Shown piece after piece: positions 7,909 through 13,023 of a stretch of 13,023 nt of DNA (the first letter of the stretch is position 1; each line of letters starts with the position of its first letter). The translations under genes and the position numbers were made by a program. The DNA is from Verrucomicrobiota bacterium. Lineage in GTDB: Bacteria; Verrucomicrobiota; Verrucomicrobiia; Limisphaerales; AV2. The notes under the pieces were generated by a model. It worked only from the letters and a program-made list of their open reading frames with translations. It searched no databases and was not told where the DNA came from. The stretch lies in the NCBI GenBank assembly GCA_003219345.1, contig QHOP01000170.1, positions 1 to 13,023 on the forward strand, given 5' to 3'.

Positions 7909-8136
7909 ATGGCCCGAACAAAGGACGCCGAACGAACGCAGGCCGAGCGCGAGGAAAGCACAAAATACGGAGTATTTGATGCAGCCCTGCACGGCGGCCA
8001 GAGTGCATCGAAGCAGGCCAGTGACGTCCGCCAGCACACCGAGGCAACAAAGGTTCGGACGCCCGTTGTCGAAGCCAGCAAACACACCATAGAGGCAAAA
8101 GGAAAACGCAATGGATTGCCGACGGCGTTGGATTGA
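7909..8136 (+). CDS. Small hydrophilic protein of unknown function
   Basis: This is a 75-aa frame, MARTKDAERTQAEREESTKY onward, rich in Ala, Glu, Lys and Thr, with no membrane segment and no family I recognise. GGGAG at 7898-7902 sits 6 bp before the ATG, a good Shine-Dalgarno, which supports translation. A TTG in the same frame at 7885 would add eight residues and is less likely. It is divergent from the helix-turn-helix gene with 35 bp between the starts. The repeated A/S-K-x-x spacing suggests a helix. It could be a small accessory or DNA-associated protein of the element, but this is a guess; it may also not be a real gene. Confidence 0.45.
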   Translation: MARTKDAERTQAEREESTKYGVFDAALHGGQSASKQASDVRQHTEATKVRTPVVEASKHTIEAKGKRNGLPTALD

Positions 8137-8141
8137 GACGT

Positions 8142-8164
8142 GACACGCGCAGAGACACGCGCAG
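8142..8164. repeat. Tandem 11-bp direct repeat
   Basis: GACACGCGCAG occurs at 8142-8152 and again at 8154-8164, just after the stop of the 75-aa gene. A related GACACGCGC is at 8784-8792. Two copies are too few to call iterons. Confidence 0.5.
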
Positions 8165-8249
8165 CGCACGAACACAATACAAGCAACTGCGCAGCCGCAT
8201 TTCCGGCAAATGCCGTTTGTTGCATGGCCGATGTCTGATTCTCTGTGTG

Positions 8250-8286
8250 AAAAAACAAAGCCTCGGCTTTGGTTTTTCCAAAGCCG
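8250..8286 (-). terminator. Intrinsic terminator, minus strand, with alternative hairpins
   Basis: On the minus strand CAAAGCC (8271-8265), a GA spacer and GGCTTTG (8262-8256) can form a stem directly followed by six T (8255-8250). The left arm can instead take part in a 9-bp perfect hairpin with CGGCTTTGG (8286-8278), loop AAAAA and CCAAAGCCG (8272-8264). The two stems share bases and exclude each other, which looks like a terminator with a competing fold. It would stop minus-strand transcripts coming from about 8290-8870. Confidence 0.55.
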
Positions 8287-8400
8287 AAACCTAAGCGCAA
8301 GACGAGCCGGAACGCCGCCGCTGTCAACGGTGGAGGCGAGTGCGAGCCGCACTGGCGATCACGAGCACTACCTTGACAGCACAAGGCGGCGGCTCCGGCT
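8250..8400 (-). ncRNA. Candidate structured RNA ending in a terminator
   Basis: Read on the minus strand, AGCCGGA (8400-8394) pairs with TCCGGCT (8311-8305), GCCGCCG (8393-8387) with CGGCGGC, and CTGTCAA (8379-8373) with TTGACAG (8327-8321). Together these give about 21 bp of interrupted stem around a 45-nt head. The head itself contains AGTGCG and CGCACT, an exact 6-bp hairpin. The intrinsic terminator at 8286-8250 follows. Structure plus terminator is the layout of a small RNA or 3' UTR element; a DNA-level palindrome is the alternative. No known RNA family was recognised and no promoter was located. Confidence 0.35.
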
Positions 8401-8419
8401 AGTTCGCTCGCGGTGCATT

Positions 8420-8596
8420 TCACCCAGTCATGCGGTGAATTATCGAGCGACATTCGCCGGTTCGTCGTTCGGCCAAACTTTGGTGCCGTTGCGCCAAATG
8501 TTTCAGAACTCGCTTGATTACACGCAACAGTGCCCAAGCGATCACAGCGATGAGCGAGTAAAACCCCCGGTTCGAGAGTTTGAATATAATCTTCAT
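8420..8596 (-). CDS. Possible small membrane protein
   Basis: The frame is 58 codons long, from ATG at 8596 to TGA at 8420, beginning MKIIFKLSNRGFYSLIAVIA. Residues 12-27 form one plausible membrane-spanning helix (FYSLIAVIAWALLRVI), followed by a basic stretch (KRVLKHLAQRH), the usual inside-positive arrangement. No good Shine-Dalgarno precedes it. It lies between the mobilization-accessory gene and the candidate structured RNA, all in the same direction. It is a weak call: an overlapping open frame covers the same strand, and the region is rich in hairpins. Confidence 0.3.
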   Translation of the reverse strand: MKIIFKLSNRGFYSLIAVIAWALLRVIKRVLKHLAQRHQSLAERRTGECRSIIHRMTG

Positions 8597-8672
8597 GCTC
8601 GTAACTACTGAGCGCGCCTTGGCGAATTGATCGCCACGCGATGAGCATGGAAATGTTTACAATTTCATCCTT

Positions 8673-8740
8673 GGCTGCTGTCGGTGGCGAGCAGTGCCGG
8701 GCATCTCGTCCCGGCAACGCGCAGCCACGGACAGCGAGCC
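8673..8740. repeat. Imperfect 68-bp palindrome
   Basis: The nested arms are GGCT/AGCC, CTGTC/GACAG, GTGGC/GCCAC and an inner TGCCGGG (8695-8701) with CCCGGCA (8710-8716), loop 8 nt. A second hairpin follows at 8770-8792 (GCGCGTG and CACGCGC). No credible gene covers 8597-8874, so the stretch may be a REP-like palindromic repeat or the leader of minus-strand transcripts. Confidence 0.5.
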
Positions 8741-8874
8741 GTTTAGATGCTCCCGTTCGAGCAGAGCAGGCGCGTGCTGGCAGGACACGCGCGGATTTAG
8801 CAGCGGGGGCTGACGGCACGGGCCTGCGAGCGTTGGCAAGCAATTGCGGTTTCATAATGGTAATGGGGCTGCGT

Positions 8875-9285
8875 TCAACGTTCCGTCAGCTTTAATCCTG
8901 GCTGGCCGTCATCATGACCGCTCTTGCTCCGCGCCGGCTGGCTCGCTGTCACGGTCGGCTTGCTGCTCGCGGTGGAGCGTTTGTTTAAGCGCCGGACGAC
9001 TTTCCTTTTGGCTCTGTTGCCGCTGCCAATCCAGCGGCTCAGGCAGTCGCGCAGTCGCGCCGGACTCACCGGCACTCCGGCAGTCTTCAACTCGGCGGCC
9101 AGTTGGCCGCTGCTCCAGCCTTTGCGATACAGCGCGAGCAATTTTTCGCGCAACGGGTCAAGCAGGTCTTCGGCGGTCCTCCGTTTTTTCGGCGGCTCGC
9201 GTTCCGCCAATTGGGACAGCTTTTTGTCGAGCGCCGTGTAATCCAGCTTCGCGGCGATCTGCGCGTAATCAATGCGTGTGTTCAT
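8875..9285 (-). CDS. Putative mobilization accessory DNA-binding protein
   Basis: The protein is 136 aa. Residues 38-88 have the pattern LREKLLALYRKGWSSGQLAA, ELKTAGVPVSPARLRDCLSR, typical of small DNA-binding proteins of plasmid transfer regions: a helical 'growing-tip' motif in which a short turn is followed by a recognition-like helix (TraK/MobC-like accessory proteins). The N-terminus predicts helices, and the last 45 residues are basic, Ser/Thr-rich and probably disordered. The start at 9285 is fixed by an in-frame stop a few codons upstream. It is transcribed away from the relaxase gene, with the inverted-repeat cluster at 9374-9586 between them, the usual arrangement of an oriT flanked by divergent transfer genes. 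I infer that it binds oriT and helps form the relaxosome. The family assignment is by pattern only. Confidence 0.7.
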   Translation of the reverse strand: MNTRIDYAQIAAKLDYTALDKKLSQLAEREPPKKRRTAEDLLDPLREKLLALYRKGWSSGQLAAELKTAGVPVSPARLRDCLSRWIGSGNRAKRKVVRRLNKRSTASSKPTVTASQPARSKSGHDDGQPGLKLTER

Positions 9286-9707
9286 ACATCTTCAACTTCA
9301 CTTTCTCTGCCCGCCTTCGGTTTTTCGTCGAGCAGCCTTTGCGCCTGGCGGCGAGCGCGCCAGCGCATTGGGTGCAGCGTCACGCTGCCCGGCTCAAGGC
9401 GGGGTAAGTGTCATACCCAATTCCTTCTTTTTCTTTACCACACCTGGCAGCTTCAAGTGGTGCCGTGGGGGCACCACTTGATCCCGTCTTTCGGGATACA
9501 TTCCAGGGCGTGATGCACGTTTCCATCGGCCTCTTCTTAACCCAGGGCCGGGACAAAGATTGTGACTGTGGTTCACAATCTGGCCCCAGTTTTTCTGGCA
9601 GCCTGCATTGCATGAGACGCGCCTTCATCGGCTCCATTCTTAACGGGACCACGGGTGAAGATGGTGGGCACCTTCTGACTCAGGCTTTTGTGCCAGACTC
9701 CTGCCGC
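9286..9707. other. Inverted-repeat cluster between transfer genes; candidate oriT
   Basis: This stretch has no convincing gene but at least five perfect inverted repeats. GCAGCGT/ACGCTGC is at 9374-9388 and GGGTA/TACCC at 9402-9418. The longest, TCAAGTGGTGCC (9453-9464) and GGCACCACTTGA (9470-9481), has 12-bp arms and a 5-nt loop. It abuts ATCCCG/CGGGAT (9481-9497), and AGATTGTGA (9557-9565) pairs with TCACAATCT (9573-9581), flanked by GGGCC (9545-9549) and GGCCC (9582-9586). Between a divergent accessory gene and a MobF relaxase, this is where an oriT would be expected. The nick site cannot be named: I see no clear match to the F or R388 nic sequences. Confidence 0.5.
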
Positions 9708-9905
9708 ATGAAACGTCCGATTCATCGTCACCAGTATGGCCCGAATGCCACGCGCATTTTGTGTAGCTACTACAGAAAAGACGGGGGCGATTCGGGCAGA
9801 GTCCACCCGTATGAACTGCGTTACTGTGCCGCAGATCGCGGCGACAACTTGTCCACGATTCTGGACAAACTGTCGCGCGCTTCCGGCCTATCGTTTGAAC
9901 CATGA
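9708..9905 (+). CDS. Small conserved-looking protein upstream of the relaxase
   Basis: This 65-aa frame begins MKRPIHRHQYGPNATRILCS. It shows a coding-like mix of codons but has no Shine-Dalgarno and no family I recognise. The frame opens much further upstream (from about 9408), but that part crosses the inverted-repeat cluster and is unlikely to be translated; an intermediate ATG at 9612 would give 97 aa. It contains two Cys residues (19 and 39) and an even spread of charged residues, with no membrane segment. It ends 86 bp before the relaxase start on the same strand, so it could be translated from the same transcript. Its role, if it is real, is unknown. Confidence 0.4.
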   Translation: MKRPIHRHQYGPNATRILCSYYRKDGGDSGRVHPYELRYCAADRGDNLSTILDKLSRASGLSFEP

Positions 9906-9980
9906 GACGAACGCTACCGGAGAACGCCCAATCAGGTTGTTCAGTTCTTGGAACAATCTGGCTCAGGGGACGGCGGTAAA

Positions 9981-9986
9981 AAGGAG
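9981..9986 (+). promoter_or_regulatory. Strong Shine-Dalgarno of the relaxase gene
   Basis: AAGGAG lies 5 bp before the ATG at 9992 and fixes the relaxase start. It is notable because most chromosomal genes in the left half of the window have no such site. Confidence 0.85.
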
Positions 9987-9991
9987 AGCGT

Positions 9992-10981
9992 ATGTTTAGC
10001 GGCATTCCACAGAAGAACCGGGCAGTGGCCGAGTCGTATTTCGACGAACACCTCTCCCACAACGATTATTACACCCAGGGTGAGAAGCAGGCCGGTCATT
10101 GGATTGGCACCGCCGCCGAGAAGTTGGGTTTGCAGCAGGGCGAGGTCGTCACTCGTGAAGCGTTCCTGCGCCTGTGCGATAACCAGCATCCCGACACCGG
10201 AGAACAACTGACGCCGCAACAGTTTCGGGCGCGGCGTATTTACTTCGACTTCGTTTGCTCGCCGCCCAAGTCCGTTTCGATTCTGGCCGTCACCATGAAC
10301 GACAGCCGCATCATCGAGGCGCACAAGGAAGCCTCCAGCATCGCGCTCAGGGAACTGGAACAGTTTGCCGGCGCTCGCATCCGCAAAGGAGGCATTGAGG
10401 ACCGGGACCGCGTCACGGGCAACCTCGTCGGCGCCGCCTTTTTGCATACCACGTCACGCTCCCTCGACCCACAACTGCACACGCATTTTGTCCTGTTCAA
10501 CTGCACTTGGGACCGCAAAGAGAACCGGTGGAAGGCGCTCCAGACCGGCGATATGTTCGGCGCGCTCAACTACGGCACGGCTGTCTATCGCAACGAACTG
10601 GCCAAGCGCCTGCACCAGCTCGGTTACTCCACCCGGCGCACCGGCACGGCGTTCGAGATCGAGGGTGTCGAGCCTGAGTTGCTCGAACGGTTCTCGAAGC
10701 GGTCGCAGCAACGGGACATGGCCGTCAAAGCCCAGGAACAGAAGCTCGGTCGGAAGCTCACCAAACAGGAAGTCTCCCACCTCGTCCACCAGTCGCGCCC
10801 CAAAAAGTTGACGGGCGCTTCCGATGAACAGGTGCGCAAACAACAGCTCGGCGAGATCGGATTTTTCGAAAAGCGCGCGTTGCGCAAAGTCGTCGAGCGC
10901 GCCAATGGTCTACCGGTCGCACCGGCAGAGACGGTCACGGAGTCCGCCGCCGTCGAGCATGGTTTGCAACACAGTCTTTGA
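9992..10981 (+). CDS. MobF/TrwC-type relaxase domain (N-terminal half of relaxase-helicase)
   Basis: The frame is 329 aa and ends at TGA 10979-10981. It is the HUH-type transesterase that nicks oriT and stays bound to the 5' end. Visible features are candidate catalytic tyrosines Tyr26-Tyr27 in HNDYYTQG and Tyr16 in ESYF, the acidic Asp86 in the FDFVCSPPKSVS motif, and the metal-binding His triad His152, His163 and His165 in FLHTTSRSLDPQLHTHFVLF. ALNYGTAVYRNELA (191-204) is also typical. In TrwC the first tyrosine cluster is a pair; here it is Tyr16-Phe17. The last residues, SAAVEHGLQHSL, match the start of the linker to the helicase, which continues in the +1 frame. The gene is therefore either split, frameshifted or read through by a programmed shift. 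The Shine-Dalgarno is strong. Confidence 0.93.
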   Translation: MFSGIPQKNRAVAESYFDEHLSHNDYYTQGEKQAGHWIGTAAEKLGLQQGEVVTREAFLRLCDNQHPDTGEQLTPQQFRARRIYFDFVCSPPKSVSILAVTMNDSRIIEAHKEASSIALRELEQFAGARIRKGGIEDRDRVTGNLVGAAFLHTTSRSLDPQLHTHFVLFNCTWDRKENRWKALQTGDMFGALNYGTAVYRNELAKRLHQLGYSTRRTGTAFEIEGVEPELLERFSKRSQQRDMAVKAQEQKLGRKLTKQEVSHLVHQSRPKKLTGASDEQVRKQQLGEIGFFEKRALRKVVERANGLPVAPAETVTESAAVEHGLQHSL

Positions 10982-12944
10982 GCGAAACTCGGTCGCGGCA
11001 CAGCATAGGATTCTTGAGGCCGCCCTGGTCAAGGGCTGCGGACAACTCGACCTGGCACAGCTAAAGGAGACGCTGGCGAACGATGACAGCCTCGTGCGGG
11101 TTGGCTCGGAGTATTCGACGCGGGAGATTCTCACCAAAGAGTTGTTCCTGATCCGCACCGTCAACGCCGGCGTCGAGGCCGTTGCGCCCGTCGCCCTCCG
11201 TTACGAGCCTTCCGCCCGACTCGGCCCGGACCAGCGCAAGGCTCTGGCCCATGTGCTCACCAGTCTGGACCGCTTCACCGGCTTCCGTGGCCTGGCCGGT
11301 TCGGGCAAAAGCACCGTCCTGGTTGAACTGGGCCGCGTCCTCCGTAACGAAGGCTTCGAGCCGGTCTTTTGCGCGCCCACGGCTTCCGCTGCCGACACGC
11401 TCCGCAAGGAGTCCTTGCGAACGGCCATCATGACGTTGCCAAAGTTGCTCGACGATACCAACGCGCTGGCCAGGCTCTCGCCCCGCTCGGTCATCGTCCT
11501 GGATGAAGCCGGGGCCGTCGGCCTCGATGATATGGTGCGCCTCTTTGAACTGGCCCGGCTCAGGGATTGCCGGGTGATTCTCTCCGGGGACACCGGCCAG
11601 CACGCCAGCGTCACGCGCGGCGATGCGCTCCGCATCCTCGAACAGTATTCCTCCTACCGTTTCAGCGAGTTGACTACGATTCGCCGGCAGAAACCCGCAG
11701 CCTTCCGGCAGATTGTCGAACTGGCCGCCGCCAAACAGACCGACAAAGCCTTTGCCAAACTCCTCGAACTTGGTGCAGTGACGGAAGCCCTCAACGACAA
11801 CGGCCAGCTCTATCAGCAAGCTGCTGATACCTACTTGGCGGCGACGAAAGAAGGGAAGTCGGCTTTGCTGGTCTCGCCCACATGGTCGGAGATTGACGCG
11901 GTGACGGAGAAGGTGCGCGAAACATTGAAAGCGGACGGCGCGCTCAACCAGGACGAGCACACGCTTTGCGTGTTTGATTCGCTCTCGTGGACCAAGGCGC
12001 AAAAGAAGAACGCCAGCCAGTACGAATCGGGCCAGCGCCTGCGCTGCGTGCGCCAGACCAAACACTTTGACCGGGGCGACACCGTGGAAGTCGTGGCCGT
12101 GGTCGAAAACGGTTTGCGCGTGCGCCGTCCCGATGGAACCGAAATTGATTTCATTCCCAGCAGCGCCGCCGCCTCCTTCGACGTGGGGCAGGCCCGCGAA
12201 CTGAAAGTCGCCGCTGGCGACTGGCTGCTGCTCCAAGCCAACCACGGCAGAGAGTTTATAAACGGTGAGCGCGTCCAGGTCCGGGAGATCCAAAACGGCC
12301 GCGTCGCCCTGGTGGACGGCCGCACGCTCCCGGCCGGGTTCAATACCTTCACCCATGGCTACGCCGTCACCTCGCATTCCTCGCAAAGCAGGACCGTGGA
12401 CGAGGTGATCCTGGTCGCCTCGTCGCGTTCGTTCGCCGCCGTCAACCGCGAACAGTTCTACGTTTCCATTTCCCGTGGCCGGGAACGCTGCTACGTCTTC
12501 ACCGATGACGCCGATTTGCTCGCCCGCCGCGTCACCGATTCGCACGAACGCAAGGCCGCAATCGAACTCCAGGCCCTGCGCGATGACCTGGCCGAACTTG
12601 GCTTCGTTCGGAAAGAACGGCTGGAAGAAAAGTCCGTGTCGCCCGCGAAGGAAGATTCTCGGGCCGTGCGCCCGATGCGCGACACGCACGCCAGGCGGAC
12701 AACCCGGCTCTCGCCCGTGCAACGGCTCACCCAGGTCGCTGAACAAGTCCGCCGCTGGATGGGCGAAGACCCCGAACCCAAAGAAATCGTCGCCGAAAAA
12801 GTCACCGAGAAGGTCACGCCAACCGAGTCGGTCAAGCCGACGAAGAAGGTGCGCCGCTCACTGCGCGAGGAAGTGCGCCAGCATATCGAGCAACACCGTC
12901 AGCAACGACAACAGTCGCGTCACTCTCACGGCATCGGACACTAA
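10959..12944 (+). CDS. Relaxase-associated RecD-like SF1 helicase domain (C-terminal half)
   Basis: The frame has 661 codons from the ATG at 10959, in the +1 frame relative to the relaxase and overlapping its last 23 bases. It is the 5'-to-3' helicase part of TrwC/TraI-type proteins. Motif I is GLAGSGKST (111-119), motif II is VLDEAGAVG (180-188), motif III is LSGDTGQ (208-214), motif IV is ELTTIRRQ (237-244), and the late motifs lie in GYAVTSHSSQS (467-477) and REQFYVSISRGRE (497-509). The charged, low-complexity tail (560-661) includes EKVTEKVTPTESVKPTKKV. It would unwind the nicked strand during transfer. Joined to the relaxase half it makes about 983 aa, close to TrwC (966 aa), so little is missing. 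No Shine-Dalgarno precedes 10959; coupled re-initiation is one alternative to a programmed frameshift. Confidence 0.93.
   Translation: MVCNTVFERNSVAAQHRILEAALVKGCGQLDLAQLKETLANDDSLVRVGSEYSTREILTKELFLIRTVNAGVEAVAPVALRYEPSARLGPDQRKALAHVLTSLDRFTGFRGLAGSGKSTVLVELGRVLRNEGFEPVFCAPTASAADTLRKESLRTAIMTLPKLLDDTNALARLSPRSVIVLDEAGAVGLDDMVRLFELARLRDCRVILSGDTGQHASVTRGDALRILEQYSSYRFSELTTIRRQKPAAFRQIVELAAAKQTDKAFAKLLELGAVTEALNDNGQLYQQAADTYLAATKEGKSALLVSPTWSEIDAVTEKVRETLKADGALNQDEHTLCVFDSLSWTKAQKKNASQYESGQRLRCVRQTKHFDRGDTVEVVAVVENGLRVRRPDGTEIDFIPSSAAASFDVGQARELKVAAGDWLLLQANHGREFINGERVQVREIQNGRVALVDGRTLPAGFNTFTHGYAVTSHSSQSRTVDEVILVASSRSFAAVNREQFYVSISRGRERCYVFTDDADLLARRVTDSHERKAAIELQALRDDLAELGFVRKERLEEKSVSPAKEDSRAVRPMRDTHARRTTRLSPVQRLTQVAEQVRRWMGEDPEPKEIVAEKVTEKVTPTESVKPTKKVRRSLREEVRQHIEQHRQQRQQSRHSHGIGH
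10973..10981 (+). other. Relaxase/helicase frame junction at CTT TGA
   Basis: The relaxase frame ends AGT CTT TGA G. A +1 slip on CTT to TTT gives next codon GAG and continues ERNSVAAQ of the helicase frame, with the family-typical sequence running through without a gap. CTT TGA is the core of the RF2 (prfB) shift site. The upstream AGGGGG-like stimulator of prfB is not present and the base after TGA is G rather than C. Mutation, assembly error or coupled re-initiation at ATG 10959 are the alternatives. Confidence 0.5.
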
Positions 12945-12964
12945 ACCCTCAACTCACTCCACTT

Positions 12965-13023
12965 ATGGACGAATTCAAAAACGACTGTTACGAACTGGCC
13001 ACCAAACATTGTCTCTGCATCGA
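12965..13023 (+). CDS. Start of an unknown gene, cut by the right edge
   Basis: The frame opens at ATG 12965, 20 bp after the helicase stop, and runs to the edge: MDEFKNDCYELATKHCLCI. No Shine-Dalgarno is seen. It is in line with the relaxase operon, so it probably belongs to the same transcript. Nineteen residues are too few for a family call. Confidence 0.5.
   Translation, partial: MDEFKNDCYELATKHCLCI

Larger units (their letters stand above)
5940..13023. mobile_element. Putative integrative mobilizable element (left part)
   Basis: The stretch next to tRNA-Thr holds, in order, a tyrosine recombinase, a helix-turn-helix protein, small unknown proteins, a hairpin-rich zone, a mobilization-accessory-like protein, an inverted-repeat cluster like an oriT, and a MobF/TrwC relaxase-helicase. 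This set is that of an integrated mobilizable or conjugative element. Type IV secretion and coupling-protein genes are not in view but could lie beyond the right edge. No direct repeat of the tRNA marking the other end was found in the window, so both limits are uncertain. Confidence 0.7.

Noticed and set aside
8142..8164. Iterons of a replication origin
   Set aside because: Only two copies of the 11-bp repeat, with no replication initiator gene and no AT-rich stretch nearby.
7851..8855. 334-codon minus-strand frame
   Set aside because: It crosses two hairpin zones and the candidate terminator and is antisense to the 75-aa gene with a better ribosome binding site; composition is that of random GC-rich sequence.
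8210..8895. Plus-strand frames of 133 and 84 codons
   Set aside because: They have no Shine-Dalgarno, no domain and run through palindromes; I could not support them as genes.
11061..12746. 561-codon open frame on the minus strand
   Set aside because: It is antisense to the helicase with all its motifs; the peptide is rich in Gly, Ala, Arg and Val with no recognisable domain.
1..13023. CRISPR array or toxin-antitoxin pair
   Set aside because: No regularly spaced repeats of array type are present, and none of the small frames forms a recognisable toxin-antitoxin pair.

Overview
The window is GC-rich bacterial DNA with two unlike halves. The style suggests a Verrucomicrobia-like or related soil/freshwater bacterium: several chromosomal genes lack a clear Shine-Dalgarno sequence, there is an IPT/TIG-repeat secreted protein, and there is a palindromic GC-rich intergenic repeat. 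This is an inference; there is no rRNA or other strong taxonomic marker, so the phylum is not proven.

Left half (about 1-5940, chromosomal). A minus-strand set runs polyphosphate kinase (1660-3822), then a small serine esterase 50 bp downstream (986-1609), then, after a palindromic repeat, a secreted IPT/TIG-domain protein that runs off the left edge (1-731). Directly upstream of the polyphosphate kinase start are four GTNAC units at exactly 11-bp spacing, the geometry of a Pho box, so phosphate-starvation control is the best hypothesis. About 420 bp without a convincing gene follows; it may be a dispersed repeat. Then comes a plus-strand radical-SAM enzyme with a B12-binding-like N-terminus (4303-5844) and a complete tRNA-Thr(TGT) on the minus strand (5865-5939).

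Right half (about 5940 to the right edge, mobile). A tyrosine recombinase (6032-7129) starts just beyond the 5' end of the tRNA. It is followed by a minus-strand helix-turn-helix protein (7145-7873), a divergent 75-aa protein (7909-8136), and a hairpin-rich stretch (about 8140-8870) holding a candidate structured RNA with a terminator and a possible small membrane protein. Next come a putative mobilization accessory protein on the minus strand (8875-9285), a run of inverted repeats that is a good oriT candidate (9374-9586), a 65-aa protein, and a MobF/TrwC-type relaxase-helicase (9992-12944). A further gene begins at the right edge. Together these look like an integrative mobilizable or conjugative element: the recombinase integrates and excises it, the HTH protein may regulate, and the relaxase with its accessory protein would nick and unwind DNA at the oriT. 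No mating-pore or coupling-protein gene is in view, and the right end of the element is not in the window.

The two most notable signals are the relaxase-helicase being split into two frames exactly at CTT TGA, the shift motif of the RF2 (prfB) programmed +1 frameshift, and the four-unit 11-bp-periodic array in front of the polyphosphate kinase gene.
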